Shown here one piece after another: positions 38,043 through 51,030 of a DNA stretch of 64,000 nt. A program made the translations under genes and the position numbers. Numbering within the stretch: position 1 is the stretch's first letter; the number at the start of each line of letters is the position of its first letter. This DNA comes from Rusavskia elegans. Lineage: Eukaryota; Ascomycota; Lecanoromycetes; Teloschistales; Teloschistaceae. Under the pieces are notes generated by a model. The model was not told where the DNA came from, made no database searches, and was given only the letters and a program-made list of their open reading frames with translations. The stretch spans positions 310,001-374,000 of the forward strand of contig SAUG01000034.1 in NCBI GenBank assembly GCA_011316305.1, in the 5' to 3' direction.

Positions 38043-41000
38043 ATAAATTAATTTATAGAAATTAAATTTTTATTAATTTTGGTAGCTATACTTCGCGATA
38101 TTAAAAAGTTATAGAAAAATATAAATCTATTAATATTATATTCTTCTTTTCTATATTTAATCCGAAAGATTATAAAAGATAAAAAATTCTAATCTAATAG
38201 TCTATAATTCTAAAAACTAGTAGTAGAAATACTAAAAAAAATATCTAAAGCTATTTTAAATAAATGATTTAAAAATATATATTAGTTCTAATGATAATAA
38301 TAATATTTATTAATTTATTTTAGTTCTAAATTTTATATATATCTATATAAAACGTATTACTATAATGGAAAAAAATACTAAATATCTCGCTTTATTTTAT
38401 ATTCTAGACTATATAATTGCTAGATTATTCTATATATTATTTTATATCTATTAATTTATAATTATAGATGTTATTTATTATATTATAATTTTATATACTT
38501 CTGAAAAATAGAAATTATAATATCTAATAAATCTATATTATTTTTATTTTAAAAAAATAGAATTTTATATAAAATCGAAAAAAAAAAAAGCTATTTATAG
38601 ATTTTTAATTATTTAAAAATAAAAAAACGAAATAATTAATAGCGGAAAAAAAGTATTTTAGTATCTATAAAATAATAGAAGAAATAAATAGAAAAGCGTA
38701 TTTAAATTATATTTGAAAGGAAATAGATTTATTATATATAGCTTCTTATATATAATATAACTAGAAATAATAATTTCATTTTTATTTAAATCTATTACTA
38801 TATATATTAACTATTTTATATAGTTAGCGGTTTTAAATCTTTAATACGAAAGAATAGAAAGTTAATAAATATATTCGGAAATATCTAGTTCTAAAATATA
38901 TTAGTAGACTAGTATTTAGTATATATATATAATTATTAAAAATACTCTTTTTATAATAAATCTAACTGAATATATATATAGTTTATCGTAGATAATTTAG
39001 ATCTACTAGATATAGAAATAGAAAAAGATATAACTAATAGAACTAATACCGAAAAAAATCTAGATACTAATAAAGAACTAGCTAGTAATAAAAGTTATAT
39101 AAAAGCTAGCGGAAATATAAAAATAGATATAAAAAGAAATCCGGCTACTAAAAATATTAGTATAGAAACGGATAGATTTATATAGTAATAGAACTATATA
39201 TAAAATAAATTATATAAATTTTATTCCATTTATTCTATTATTAAAAACGTTTTATCTAGTTTTATTTATTTTTTTATTATAAAATAATAGAAGAGTCGAT
39301 TATTTATTCGAAAGTTATATTAAATATTTAAAAGTTATTTTTAATTATATATTATAAAAACCCTTTTTTATATATATCTAGATTTTCTAGGTTAATTCTA
39401 TTCTTTTTTAATCTAAAAACCTATATTACTTTCCGCTATACTAAAATACTATCTACTAAATACTAATAATATCGATTTTAATTTTAAAAATTTAGACTAA
39501 TTTATACTATTCCGGTAAAAATTTATAGCTGAAGATATATAGTTTATTAGATAAAATTTATAATATAATTAATTATATTAACTCTTTTATAAATCCTCTA
39601 CTATCTAGTTTTTCTTCGATATTATAAATAATTATGATTTTTTAAATTTTCCGCTATAGTATACTATTAAATAATGATCGATCGTTGTTATCTTAGCTAT
39701 ATAGATTATATAATCTATATTTAAATAATCTATTAAACTAATAAAATACTCTTTAGTCTATATAGTTTTAAAAAGATCGCTAACTATAAAATAGTCGCTA
39801 GCTAGTACGCTAGCTACAATAGCTAATAGCTTTATCTAGTCGATTAGATTAAAAGAGAATAGAAAAATCGGATAGCGCGTTTTAAAAGTAGTAAAAAAGC
39901 TATTTTTATCGAAGTTAGAATAGTTTATTCTAGTTACTATTAGATAGTCGATAACTATATAAATAGATATAATTATTATAGATATAGATACTATCGTCTA
40001 ATGAAGCTATATTATACCTATTATAGAAATATATATATATATATATAAAGGGATTTAGTAAATTATAATATTTACGAATAGTATTATAGAGTTTATATTA
40101 CTAGTAAAAAAAAACGATAACTATAAAATATATTTATCTATAAAAATTTCTATATTAAATTATCGGTAGAAGGATATATTATATTATTAAATAAATTTTT
40201 ATTAATATTCTGAAAATTATTTATTTATATTAAATAAACTAGTATATAAATTCTATTATTATATATTCGATACTAGTATACTAATACTTGATTTATTTAC
40301 TAAACTACTAGTTCGTCGGCTATTAATACTAAAATAAATAATTAAATAATATATTATAGATAGAATCTATTCTAGAAATCTTTCCGGTTTTAAAGTTAAA
40401 TATATATTTAATTTATTTATAAATATAAAATCGATCTAATAGAACTTTAGAATATAAATCTATTAAAATTTATAATTTTATAAATTGTTTCGTTTTATTA
40501 TAGAATATTATAGAACTATATTTCGTAGCCGAGTTATCTATATATTAATAATTAGATTTATTTTAAAATTATCCTATAAACTAGTTTTCGATTAATATTT
40601 TAAATATTTAAAACTATAATAAAATATTCTATAGTTTAATTATTTTTCCTATAGTTTTAATCTAAGAGGCCTTTTATAGAAAAAAGACGTAGTTTAGAAT
40701 TAGTTTAATATATATTCTAATATTAATCTATTCTATTCCTTTATCTAATATAGTATAACTTCAAAATATATAATAGAAAATAGCAGCGCCTATATAGTAA
40801 ATTAAAGAAAAAATAAAGTATTATATTTCGTATATTAAGTATCTATTATAGATTAAATCTTGTAATATAGATTGAATATTATAATATATTTTAAACGAGT
40901 TAAAAATCTATAAAAAGTTTAAAGTCCGTCTAGATAATAGGAATTCTAATAGTCCGCTATATTTATCGACCTCGAATTGAAATAATATTATAGAATCGAT

Positions 41001-41090
41001 AGCGATCTTTAAAGTATATACGTTTCAAATCAGTAGTATACTAATTTATTTTTAATACCGACTGTTCCTACTTCTAATTCATTATCTAAA
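38043..41090. other. Decayed repeat DNA, with a coding fragment at 38990-39195
   Basis: Mostly unidentified. On the plus strand at about 38990-39195 a frame reads without stops for about 65 codons: IEIEKDITNRTNTEKN, then KASGNIKIDIKRNP, an acidic Asn/Asp/Lys-rich linker-like stretch ending at TAG. The segment about 40020-40340 (TATAAAATATATTTATCTAT and onwards) has a diverged copy in the same orientation at about 58740-59070, showing a further repeat family whose nature I cannot tell. Confidence 0.45.
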
Positions 41091-42379
41091 TACGACCTTC
41101 CTAAACGCTAGTAATAAAAGTAGTAATAATATCGAGATTAAAATCGAAAAGGAAATAAATTCGATATTCGGCCTAGAATTTCTTTATCCGAGCCGCTAGA
41201 TTATAGGTTAAATAGGATTTCTAATCCTTAATTTTCGGTAGTTTAAAAGAAAAGAGATTGTTATTATTATTTTTATCTATACTAGAATTCGCGGCCTAGT
41301 TTCTAAGAGTTTAACAAGGCTAGGCGCTATTCTAACCTAAGGTAGTAGAACTAGCTAGCGTAAAGCTTAACAAGGATAATCGTTGATTATATTAATCGTT
41401 AATAATAGAAAAAGGATTTTTTATAATGATATTATAATAATCTAACGTTAATATTCTTTATAAATTCATTATTAGTAACTTTGTAATCTATACTAGTAGA
41501 CTAAAACTAAATTTAGAAATTAAAAATTGAAGCTTTAAATATATCGACGCTAGTAGTACTAGTTATTAGAATCTTAGTCTTAGTACTTTACCTTTCAGTA
41601 CCGTATAAAGTTTTTTACAGGTTTATATTTAGATCTAATCTAGTAAATATTATCTAGAAACTTTTATTATTAGATTCGCTAGAGATAAAATAATTATTTT
41701 ACTATTATATTTATAAGAATTTTGATACTTTCGAGCTTTATTATCTTTATTTATACTACGCTATCTCTTTTCGGAAATATTTATAATAAGATTACTATTA
41801 GGCCTACGCTTTTAGTTTATTTTAAATCCTAAAATCATATTAATAATATAATTATAATCAGAAAGCAGTATTTGTAACTATAGCATATTATTTTTCTAGA
41901 TTTAAATTCTACTAGACGTAATAGTTTTAGTATTAAAATAATCTAGAGGTAGTTTTTCAGTCGTATATTATTTTACTTTTATTTAGTATTAGATTTTTTG
42001 ATTTAGCTAGAATAATTAAGAGAACATTAATTAACAATAGGTAATAAAATAAAGTTAAAGAAATTGATTAAAGAACGAAAAAATAAATAAACTAATAGCT
42101 AGAAAAAAAGTATATAGAAAAATTATAGCTAGAAAGACAGAGAGATATGATAAATTTATATTAAAACCTATCCTGTAAGCTCAATATAGCTATATTCAAC
42201 CTTTATATTTTTAAAATTATCTTTATAAATCTTATATTTATAGAATATTTTAAAGTGTTTCTACATTTTATTTATAATATTATTTAGACTTTAATAGTCG
42301 CCTAATACGCTTATAGGTCTTTTAAGGGGTTCAAGGTAAATTAGGTTAATAATATCGAGGTTCGTAAATTCTAGATATC
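41091..42379. other. AT-rich DNA, no gene identified
   Basis: Moderately mutated sequence. TTAACAAGGCTAGG (about 41310) and TTAACAAGGATAAT (about 41369) form an imperfect short repeat around a GC-richer patch (41280-41390). I see no supported ORF. Confidence 0.4.
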
Positions 42380-43046
42380 GTTTCTCCGGCCGTCGGGTCG
42401 GGTTTCGAATCCAGGTTAGCTAACCCGACCCGATTCGAGTCCGGGTCGAATCTAGGTTCCTAGGTTTGACCCGTTAAAACCGCTAAAATCTCCTTTCCTA
42501 TATAGGAAACCTCCGCTTTTACTATATATTTACGTTAATACTTTAGGTACTATTTAGATAGATATTAATTCTTGACTATTAAATAGGAAAAAATAATTAA
42601 ATTAATACTTATATATCTATATTACTTTACTATATTACTATATATATTCCACTATACTTATTTTATATAGATTTTTCACTAGCGATAATCGATACTAAAT
42701 ATATTACTATTTAGTAAAAAAACGCCTGGTTTATTAAAGGGTTAATATGAAATCTAAGGATATAGCTAGTTAATAATAAATTCTAAAAGATTAAAAGCTC
42801 TAGAAAAGAAATATATATCTATAGAATTATTTAGAGGAAGATAATACTATTTATATAGTACCGGTTAATAAACTAGTATTAAATAGATTATATTACCGTT
42901 TATATTACCTGTAACTATCTTTATATTCGACTTTCTAATACTATAATAAGTCGGGTCGGGTCGGATTTCTATCGGATTCTACTTTATAATCCGACCCGAC
43001 TTTCGGTTCTAATACTAGGATTCGACCCGACCCGAAGTAGCCGGAG
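42380..43046 (+). mobile_element. GGGTCG-rich hAT-like miniature element, copy A
   Basis: About 670 bp with inverted ends TTTCTCCGGCCGTCGGGTCG and AGTCTCCGGCTACTTCGGGT (the latter read inward from the right). Both ends carry clustered GGGTCG/CGACCC repeats in both orientations, typical of hAT subterminal repeats. The AT-rich interior (TCCTTTCCTATATAGGAAAC, CTTTAGGTACTATTTAGATA) matches the inverted copy at 51998-52779. No ORF is present. Precise ends and target duplication were not resolved. Confidence 0.75.
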
Positions 43047-43055
43047 ACTCCGGTC

Positions 43056-43536
43056 TAAAACTAACTTTTACTTTATAGCTAATTCGTATCTATAGCTATC
43101 TTTATCGTAAATCCTTATATCTATTATTAAATTCACATTATCTAATTGATTACTTGAAGTCTGTATAGATAGCTCTATAGTCGATTATCTAGATAGTAGA
43201 ATATAAAGTGGTTAGAAAGTAGTAATCTAGTAGAAAAGTAACGTATAAATAAATCTCTATTAGTTCTTTTTTTCTTATTATAGTATTTAGTCGTTTTAGC
43301 GTACTAAGAAGTACTCGAGTAGACTACTATATATTCTATGATAGTATTGCTATAAATAGTTTTTCAGAATTAATATCTTTCGCTATTTAGTAGTATAGTT
43401 CTTTATTCTACTATATATAAAAACCCTGGAACTTTACTACAGTTATTAGAATATATAGACCTAGTCAATCTTTTAACTATTTATATAAACTCTTCTAATT
43501 CTAATATCCGAATCTCTATTATTTTTAGAGTCTCTA
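43056..43536. other. Lightly mutated AT-rich spacer
   Basis: This keeps more CpA/TpG than its surroundings (for example AATTCACATTATCTAATTGA). By comparison with the fragment at 44341-45012 it could be the continuation of a Copia gag region beyond the TIR insertion, but similarity is weak. No gene is supported. Confidence 0.4.
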
Positions 43537-44340
43537 CTTTAGGTGGCGCCTTATATTTTGGAGTGGCCTGTCAATATTATATTAATTACATATTGAAAGA
43601 TATAAGATATTTATCGGATATTAACAGTTAAATTTTAGATTACTAGAGATTAACTGCCTGTTATAATTAATATCGAGTAATCTAGAACAGCTAATATATA
43701 GAAACGGTATATTTTATATAACTTACTACTAATATTATATTTTTAAAAACTAGACGTGGTTTAAAAATATAAGAATGATATTAACTTCTAATTAAAAAAA
43801 GATCAAGATATTATTTTACTAAATAAAATACTAATAAAATAAATACTAATAAAATATTAATTTTATATTAAAATACTGTTTTTAAATTTAGATAGACTCT
43901 AGAATATATTTAACTATAAGTTTAATCTTATATAATAGAGTCGAATAGTCTAGGTATTTAGATAATTGTTTATCTAATCCTAGAAACTAGTCCCGATTAG
44001 AATAATTCGATAGGTTCAGTATTCGAATCTCTCGGTTTTCAATTTTTCAAACTAATTTGGCGATTTAAATAGCCTAGATAAAATAAATCGATCTATCGGA
44101 TTTAGATCTCGAAAGGTAAACCTATAAGCCGATAGATCAATTTTTATATTTTACGGTATTTTAAAATATAATACGAACAGTCTGTTTTCGTAAAATAGTA
44201 GATTATTTTGAACAGATATAATTAATTACGGTATATCCGTATTACCTATACTCGATATTTTTGATCACGTGATATTCTTTTCAACTTGACTTTAACAGGA
44301 TATTAACAGGCTGTTCAGATACTAGAGGCGTCACCTAAGG
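43537..44340 (+). mobile_element. TIR element copy 2 (TA-target MITE with tRNA-like core)
   Basis: It starts CTTTAGGTGGCGCC and ends GGCGTCACCTAAGG, flanked by TA at 43535-43536 and 44341-44342, 804 bp. It carries the shared core: CTAGAAACTAGTCCCGATTA-type sequence, a B-box-like TATTCGAATCT (44020-44030), and the palindrome AATCGATCTATCGG paired with CCGATAGATCAA (about 44085-44140). It has the same orientation as the other full-length copies. Confidence 0.85.
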
Positions 44341-45012
44341 TATATTTATTTATAATAGCTAGTACAAGTTTAGCTATCTGGATTACTATAGTATTAGCTG
44401 GATAGTAGAATATAGAATTAATAATTATAAAGATTTAATTTTAAAAGTCTATTTACTATACCTAGTATTATATTTCTATAGTAACGTATCTATACGTAGT
44501 GAAATAGCGACTTAATAGTTCTTTTTAAAAGTAAGGAAGTTAGTAATTTAAACGGCTAAAAGGGATTATAAAGTAAAATAGAAAGAGTCTATTTAGCTAT
44601 TTATAGTCTTAGTAGTTACTAGAGTACTTATAGGTCGTAGTATAAATATACACTTTATTATTCGCTATACTAAATATTTTATACGATTTAATAATATATA
44701 TCGGATCTATTAAAAGATAGATAGGAAAGAAAATTCGATAAAGATATAAAGGAATTAAATATAAATATATAATACTCGCGACAAATAATAATAACTTTTA
44801 TAAACTAACTCGGCTAGAGCTTTCGGGTTTATAACCTATTAAATATATATATATAGAATATTAAGCTTGGTTTACTAAGGTAGGCTTTCGCCTGAACTAA
44901 GTATATAAGAAGGAGGTAGCAGGACTTTAGCGCCTAAATCCACTAGGCCTGATCGGTACTAGCGTCCTTGGCGCCTTAGTACAACTGTTATACGTAATAC
45001 GTACTTCCAATA
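44341..45012 (-). mobile_element. Copia fragment: 5' LTR plus start of the internal region
   Basis: Read on the minus strand, this is an LTR (45012 down to 44840, 173 bp, starting TATTGGAAGTACGTATTACG) followed by leader and early gag sequence alignable with 21716-22250, for example ACTATTAAGTCG near 44512 and CTATAGTAATC near 44380. It is cut at 44341 by TIR element copy 2. The LTR keeps many unmutated bases (GGCGCCTTAGTACAACTGTT). Confidence 0.8.
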
Positions 45013-45875
45013 TAATACCCTATAATATTAATTAGAATAAAATAAATATACCTATTAAATCAATTTTATAATACTATTATACTTCGAATAGACGGTATTA
45101 GTTAACTTACTTCTAATAATATCTAACTCCGAAGTAAATTTAACTAAAGTAGATTACTCCTTTTTTATATTAAAAGACTGGAAAAATTACTCCCGCTATA
45201 TTATAGATAATTTATCGCCTTTTAACCTTTTAAATCGAGTTCGATAATTAATAACTAGCGTTAGTAACGACGTTAAAGGTGAAATCTTTTTTCGTTTTTT
45301 AGTAATTAGGTATTTAGTATATCATCGACTTATAATTAGAGATATAAAATTAGATATACTTTACTACTATAGTAAATTACCTATAAAGGTTATTATATAG
45401 CGAATAACGACTATAGGCGCCTAATTTTCTCTTTCTAAAAGTATCGAAATATTCTAGGTAAATTTTTCTAGCGAAAGTAATAGTATACGAGTAATATCGC
45501 CGAAATTATTTATATTTAGATCTAGAACTAATAAAGGAAATTTATAAAATAGTTATAGAATTATAGGATAAATAATGGAAGTAGATTTATTTAAAAATAG
45601 TATATTCGCCTATTTTTTCCTTTTAGGCTAATTTAAAGCTATAATAGTATTATAAATTCCGGTTAGAATTCTATATATATTTTAAAATATATTACATATA
45701 TCGATAAAAGTTAAAACAAATATAGATAAAATCTTTTTATTTATTAATTATTCGAAATATTACTAGCTATAAATAGATATCTCGAGTCTACTATAAATAG
45801 GCGCCGATAATTATAAAGGGTAAAAGTTATTTATATTCTAGAAGATGAATATAATAATAATCTTAAAAGTATCTT
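45013..45875. other. Decayed DNA between Copia fragment and SINE
   Basis: The stretch is CpA-poor. Coding-like texture is visible on the plus strand (about 45160-45560) but no family is recognised. Confidence 0.4.
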
Positions 45876-46297
45876 TATATACGATTTAATTATTCGGATT
45901 TTTGATTGTCTTTTACGAATTAGTACTAGAGATACTAATCGATCAGATTACGTAATTATTTAGACTCGAATATTTACCGCGAATTTAATTTAAGATTCCC
46001 GAAAGAACTAGACCTAGACTAAAACCTAGAGGGAAACCGTAGTCTATTTAACTTTAATTAATTTAATTTACTTCGATTAAATTAGCTATTTTAAGCCAAG
46101 ATAATCTACTATATAAGCTTTCTATATAAAAATTCTATATAAAACCGACTTTATTAATAGAAAAAAACTTAAGTATTAGGGTCAACCTTCGAAGGATTCG
46201 AACCCCTGACCTGTCGGATTAACTCCGTTAACTCCGAAGAGCGCTAGATCCGCCGGGCTTCCAGGTTACGCAGCGTTACTACTGCGCCACCTAGGCC
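45876..46297 (-). mobile_element. tRNA-headed SINE, copy 2
   Basis: A 422-bp minus-strand unit nearly identical in its head to copy 1. The A box is at 46289-46279 (TGGCGCAGTAG) and the B box at 46204-46194 (GGTTCGAATCC). The tail runs into the ATATAAAGAT-type AT tract near 45876. It lies head-to-head with copy 3, 124 bp away. Confidence 0.87.
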
Positions 46298-46421
46298 TTT
46301 TATTTCTATTATTTTAATTTTTTTCTTTATATTATTTCTTTAGTTTATTATTTAATCCGTTTATTATTATAGTATTATATTACCGTTATCCGATTATAAT
46401 TTTATTTATATAATTATTATA

Positions 46422-46835
46422 GCCTGGATGGCGCAGTGGCAACGCTGCGTGACCTGGAGGCCCGGCGGATCTAGCGCTCTTCGGAGTTAACGGAGTTAAT
46501 CCGACGGGTCGGGGGTTCGAATCCCTCGAAGGCTAACCTAATATTTAAGTTTTTTCTATCGACTCTAGTCGATTTTTATAGAGTTTTAAAATATAGAAAA
46601 ACTAGATAGTAGATACGATCGAAGGAAATTAAATTAATTAAAATTAAATAGATTACGGTTTCCCTCTAGGTTTTAGTCTAAATCTAGCTCTTTCGGAAAT
46701 CCTTAATTCGAGTTTTCGGTAAAAATATTTGAATACTAAATAATTACGTAATCTGATCGAATTAGCGCCTCTAGCGTTAAATTCGTAAAAGATTAAAATT
46801 AAAAATCCGAATAATTAATCGTATATATATATCAT
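46422..46835 (+). mobile_element. tRNA-headed SINE, copy 3
   Basis: The plus-strand copy starts GCCTGGATGGCGCAGTGGCA. The A box TGGCGCAGTGG is at 46429-46439 and the B box GGTTCGAATCC at 46514-46524, with a T-arm-like GGGGGTTCGAATCCCTC. The start GCCT can pair with AGGC at 46530, as an acceptor stem would. About 85 bp separate the box starts, longer than in an intron-less tRNA, so this is tRNA-derived but not a plain tRNA gene. The body ends near CGTATATATATATC. It is the least RIP-changed of the three heads. Confidence 0.88.
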
Positions 46836-49470
46836 TATTATAATATTATTTTTTATATATAGTATATCTCGGTTAAATAATAATGAGATAAAAAATATTT
46901 ATAGATTAATCTTTAAAGTTCTAGAATTTAACTAAATTTTAATTTTCGACTAAATTTTATTAAAATAAATAAAAAATAGATAATGATATCCGAAAATTAA
47001 ATAGTATCTTTTTAAAAAAGTTTATTTATTAAAGTATATCTTTTCTTTTCTACTATTATAAATACTAATTAAAAGTTTATTAGATTTTCTAATAAAGTTT
47101 TAGCCGATTAATATAATATTAGATAAAATTTAGCTATTTTATTTAAAATATCGGATAATAGAAATTCGGAAAATCTATTAAATAGAGCTAAAATTACTTT
47201 ATAGATAAAAAATTTATAAAGCTAATATTTATAAATCTACTACTATAGATAATATTATTGTAAAAAAAACTAATATTTCTATAGAAGTTCGGTATAATAT
47301 AAATAATTTAATTCTTTTATTATAGACTATATTATTAATTTTCGTCTACTTCTATATTAAATAGTAAAAGTCTTAAAATTTTTATAAATCTTTTTAAATT
47401 CTATAATAAACTTTTTAAATTTTATAATAAAACTATAGTAGATAAAAGGATTTTATTAATCTAGAAGAATTTATAGTAAAAAGATTATTTTAAAAGCTAA
47501 AAGTCGCCCGGTTTAGATTAAAAAAACGGTTTTTTTTTAGAGAAAAAAATTCGCTTAAAAGGTTTTAGCTAAATTTAAAAAAAATAGAAATAGAATACTG
47601 GATGAAATTTTTTAAATAGAGATTATTAAAATAGTTATCTAGTATTATTTATAATATAAAAGATAACAATATTACTATAATAAACTAAAAATAAATAGAA
47701 TTTCTAAAGCGAATTTAATAATATTAAATTAACTAAAAAAATAAAAATATTCGATTATATAATAATATATTATAGAGGTTTTAAAAATATAGTACTAGAC
47801 TAATATATATTAATAGAATAACTTTTAAGAATTCTTTAAAATAAATAAAGATATCTAGAATATTAGTAAACTAAAACTATTTATTAAAAAGGTTTATAGA
47901 ATATATTTTAATAGTTTTATAGTCTATATTTTTAGTTTTATATCCGATACTATTAATTTTAGAACCATCGAAATAAATAGTAATAAAATTAAAAGTTTTT
48001 TTTAAAAATATATATTATAATAAATATTAGTACAAATTAAAGATAATAGATATTTAAGCTAACTTTACCACCTATATCTATATTAAATTTTACTTCGATT
48101 AGCTTTATATTAAAAACGTTATAAAAGATATTTTATAGAATAATATTAATAACTTTATATAGTATAATACTATATATAGTTATAAGTTATATAATACTAT
48201 TAAACCCGGGGATTTTATATATTACTAAAAAACTAAACTTTATAACTATAAAATAAAAATATTAGTAATCTATTTTAATAATTACCCCGATTATATAATG
48301 ATAGAATAAAATATATAGTTATCTAGTAACCTATAGTTTTTATAACTAGCGATTTTTATCTATAAATTTTATAGAATTATAAAACTATAGGTTATTTTAA
48401 ACAAATATTAGTTAGGCTAATAGATATAGTTATTTAAAATAGTCGGTAGAGATAGTTATATACTAATATAATACTATTTTTTATTGTCTAGAAAGATTTA
48501 TTTATCTTTATATATAATATCTATTTAGTATATTAAATTCTAGATATAAATCTGGAATAGTAGTAAATTTTAAATAGATTCTAGTTTACTGAATATCTTT
48601 GTTAAAGTACTAAATAAAACTATATAGGAAATTTCTATAATGAAAATTTAGATAAACTATTTATAAAAATTTACTATCTAATTAAATAATCTATTATATT
48701 ATGGGAACTATCTATAAATAATGTCTATTATTTATAATAATCTATTAATATAGATACTATATTATTTCTAAAAAGCTATCAAAAAGCTATTATATAAAAT
48801 ATAGCTCTAATTATTTTATAATTTTCAACTTTATATAATATCCTCTCTATAGTAAATTAATAGGCTATTAAAATCCATTAGGTAACTTCTAAATACCTAT
48901 TAATTAATTTATCTAGATAATTCTATCTATTAGTATTAACTCGGTTTCCGATTCGATATTAATCAGTCTAGATACTATATTAAAATATAGTAGAGGAAAC
49001 TAGTCTATTTTATTATAGTTTTTTAGAATTAAAAGAATTAGAATATTTACCCTACTAGCTTTTAATAGGAACTAAGATTAGATGAAAGATTAGAATACTT
49101 TGAAAAAGACTTTATAACTTTATTTAAATAGAATTAAAAAAAATAGTAGACTTTGTAGTAATCGCCTAAGACCTGAAGATAGAATTAATAGTTAGCTTAA
49201 ATTTAAAAGTTAAAAAGAGAGGGATATATAATAAAATAGTAGACGCTATAACGAAAGGCCGAATAATAGAATAAAAAGATAAATATTAATAAATATCTAA
49301 CTTTTAATACTCTAGATCATCTAGAAAAAAAGGAATAATATATTTGTACAAGAGATAAACTATATCTAAAACTTTAAGGGTATTATAAATAAATTAGAAA
49401 AGCGGAAAGAAAAATAGAAAGTAATATATAAAATAGAATATTTTATATAGTAAAGATATATTGATAATAT
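46836..49470. other. Heavily decayed DNA, not identified
   Basis: CpA is nearly absent. Purine-rich plus-strand segments (47480-47620 and 47840-48060) have coding-like texture with Lys/Asn/Ile-rich frames and RIP stops. I see no diagnostic motif. The end (49150-49460) may belong to the frame annotated at 49480. Confidence 0.4.
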
Positions 49471-49479
49471 ATTTTAGGT

Positions 49480-50941
49480 TTATATACCTCGCTATTCTAA
49501 ATATAGTATATCATAATCTCGCTATAATATTTAATCTAGTACTAGTACTATTCGTATAATAATAGATCTTGAAAGTTATATATTTCTATCGCGTAGGAAG
49601 TCTTTCTATACTTTTCTATATAGCGGTATTTAATCGATTTTAGACTCTTTTCTAATAATAGCGACGATTTAAACGATATATAAACTAAAATCGTATTTCT
49701 AATCTATAGAATAAAACTATTAGCGATATCTATATATTATATTGTAGCGGAAAAATCTAGAAATATCCGCCTAAACTAGTATATCGTTAGTAACTATATT
49801 TAGAAATATATAAATAAGATATTTCTAATCGTCTATATAAATTTCGGTTCTAGTAGTAAAGTTCGAATAGTTAGATTAACTTAAAACGTAGACTATATTA
49901 TCGAGATAAAATCTATATAGATCTAAGGTTAAAGTAAATATATTAGTTAACTTTCGCCGATTCTTATATATTAGACTAGGTAGGATCTAATAGAAAACCT
50001 TTAATAGTCGATATAAATTCCTATAGATACTAATATCGTTAATAAAAAAACATAAAAGTAAAAAAATAGACTTTTCTATTAGATTCGAAGATATCTATAA
50101 AATACTACCTACTTTATTTTTCGACCTCTAGCTCCTCGCTTATTAGTGAGAATCTCTAAAAGGAGCGAATATATCTAAAATCTATATTATTAATTAACCG
50201 GATAAAAAAATCCTTTTTAAATTCGCGTATAGTAAAATAGTAATTATTTTTTTCTATTCAACTTTAACTAGAGCTTTAGCTAGATACTTTACTAGACTAC
50301 TAACTATTAACGAACCGGAATTTTTAATCTTTGAAATTTTTAAAATAACTAATAATCTCTACCGTATCTCTATAGAAATCGGGGTTTTTAATAATAAATA
50401 GTTCCTAAGATTTTTAAAATATATTTACTATATTCTAAAAGGCTTTAAAGTAAAAGCTACTGACATTATACTAATAGTTAATAACTATCTATTAATTAAA
50501 TAGAGTATGCCTAATTTCTAGTAGAAGATATATAGAAATAAAGTTTTTACTAACAAAAACTATTCGGCTTTATATTAGACTATAGAATTTCGAAAAGCTA
50601 ACGAAGTTACTGGGTATTAGTATATTATCGATTTAATCGAAAACTATATTACTAGAAATAGCTTATTTTAATAATCTCGAAATATTCGAATACTAAAGTT
50701 TATTTCTATTATCTTTATATTATATTACTTTATCCTAAAATTCTTCCGAACGGTTAAATTCGTAGAAACGAGAATAGTCGAGATTAGATTAATAGGTTTA
50801 TACTAGTATATCTATTTTAATTTACGGATTATAGTCTCCCAATTTATTTTTTTCTATATAATAAAAGATAGCTATTTCTCGATTAAAAAAAAGATCGACT
50901 TCAACTTAAATTTAAAATTAAGATATAAATATAATATCTGA
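49480..50941 (+). pseudogene. RIP-inactivated ORF of unknown function
   Basis: One plus-strand frame of about 487 codons runs to a natural-looking TGA at 50939-50941. It is broken only by TAG/TAA (and TGA) codons of RIP type and stays in register from at least 49480. Features include SSKVRIVRL near 49860, a Gln-rich polar segment near 49920-50000, KKHKSKKIDFSIRFEDIYK near 50045-50100, then TLTRALARYFTRLLTINEPE near 50270 and KFFRTVKFVETRIVEIRL near 50740. I do not recognise the protein. It may be the cargo or transposase of a dead element. There is no paralogue elsewhere in the window that I could see. Confidence 0.6.
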
Positions 50942-51030
50942 GAGCTATATATATAAAAATAAAATATCTAAAAGCTATATATATAAAAATAAAATGCCTA
51001 AAAGCTATATATATAAAAGTAAAATATCTT
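50942..51030. repeat. 30-bp tandem repeat, three copies
   Basis: The unit AGCTATATATATAAAAATAA (first 20 of 30 bp) starts at 50943, 50973 and 51003. It begins directly after the stop codon of the preceding frame. Confidence 0.9.

Noticed and set aside
46422..46535. A functional tRNA gene
   Set aside because: A and B boxes and a T-arm are present, but box spacing is too long, no convincing anticodon arm can be placed, and the same unit with a 300-bp body recurs three times. SINE fits better.
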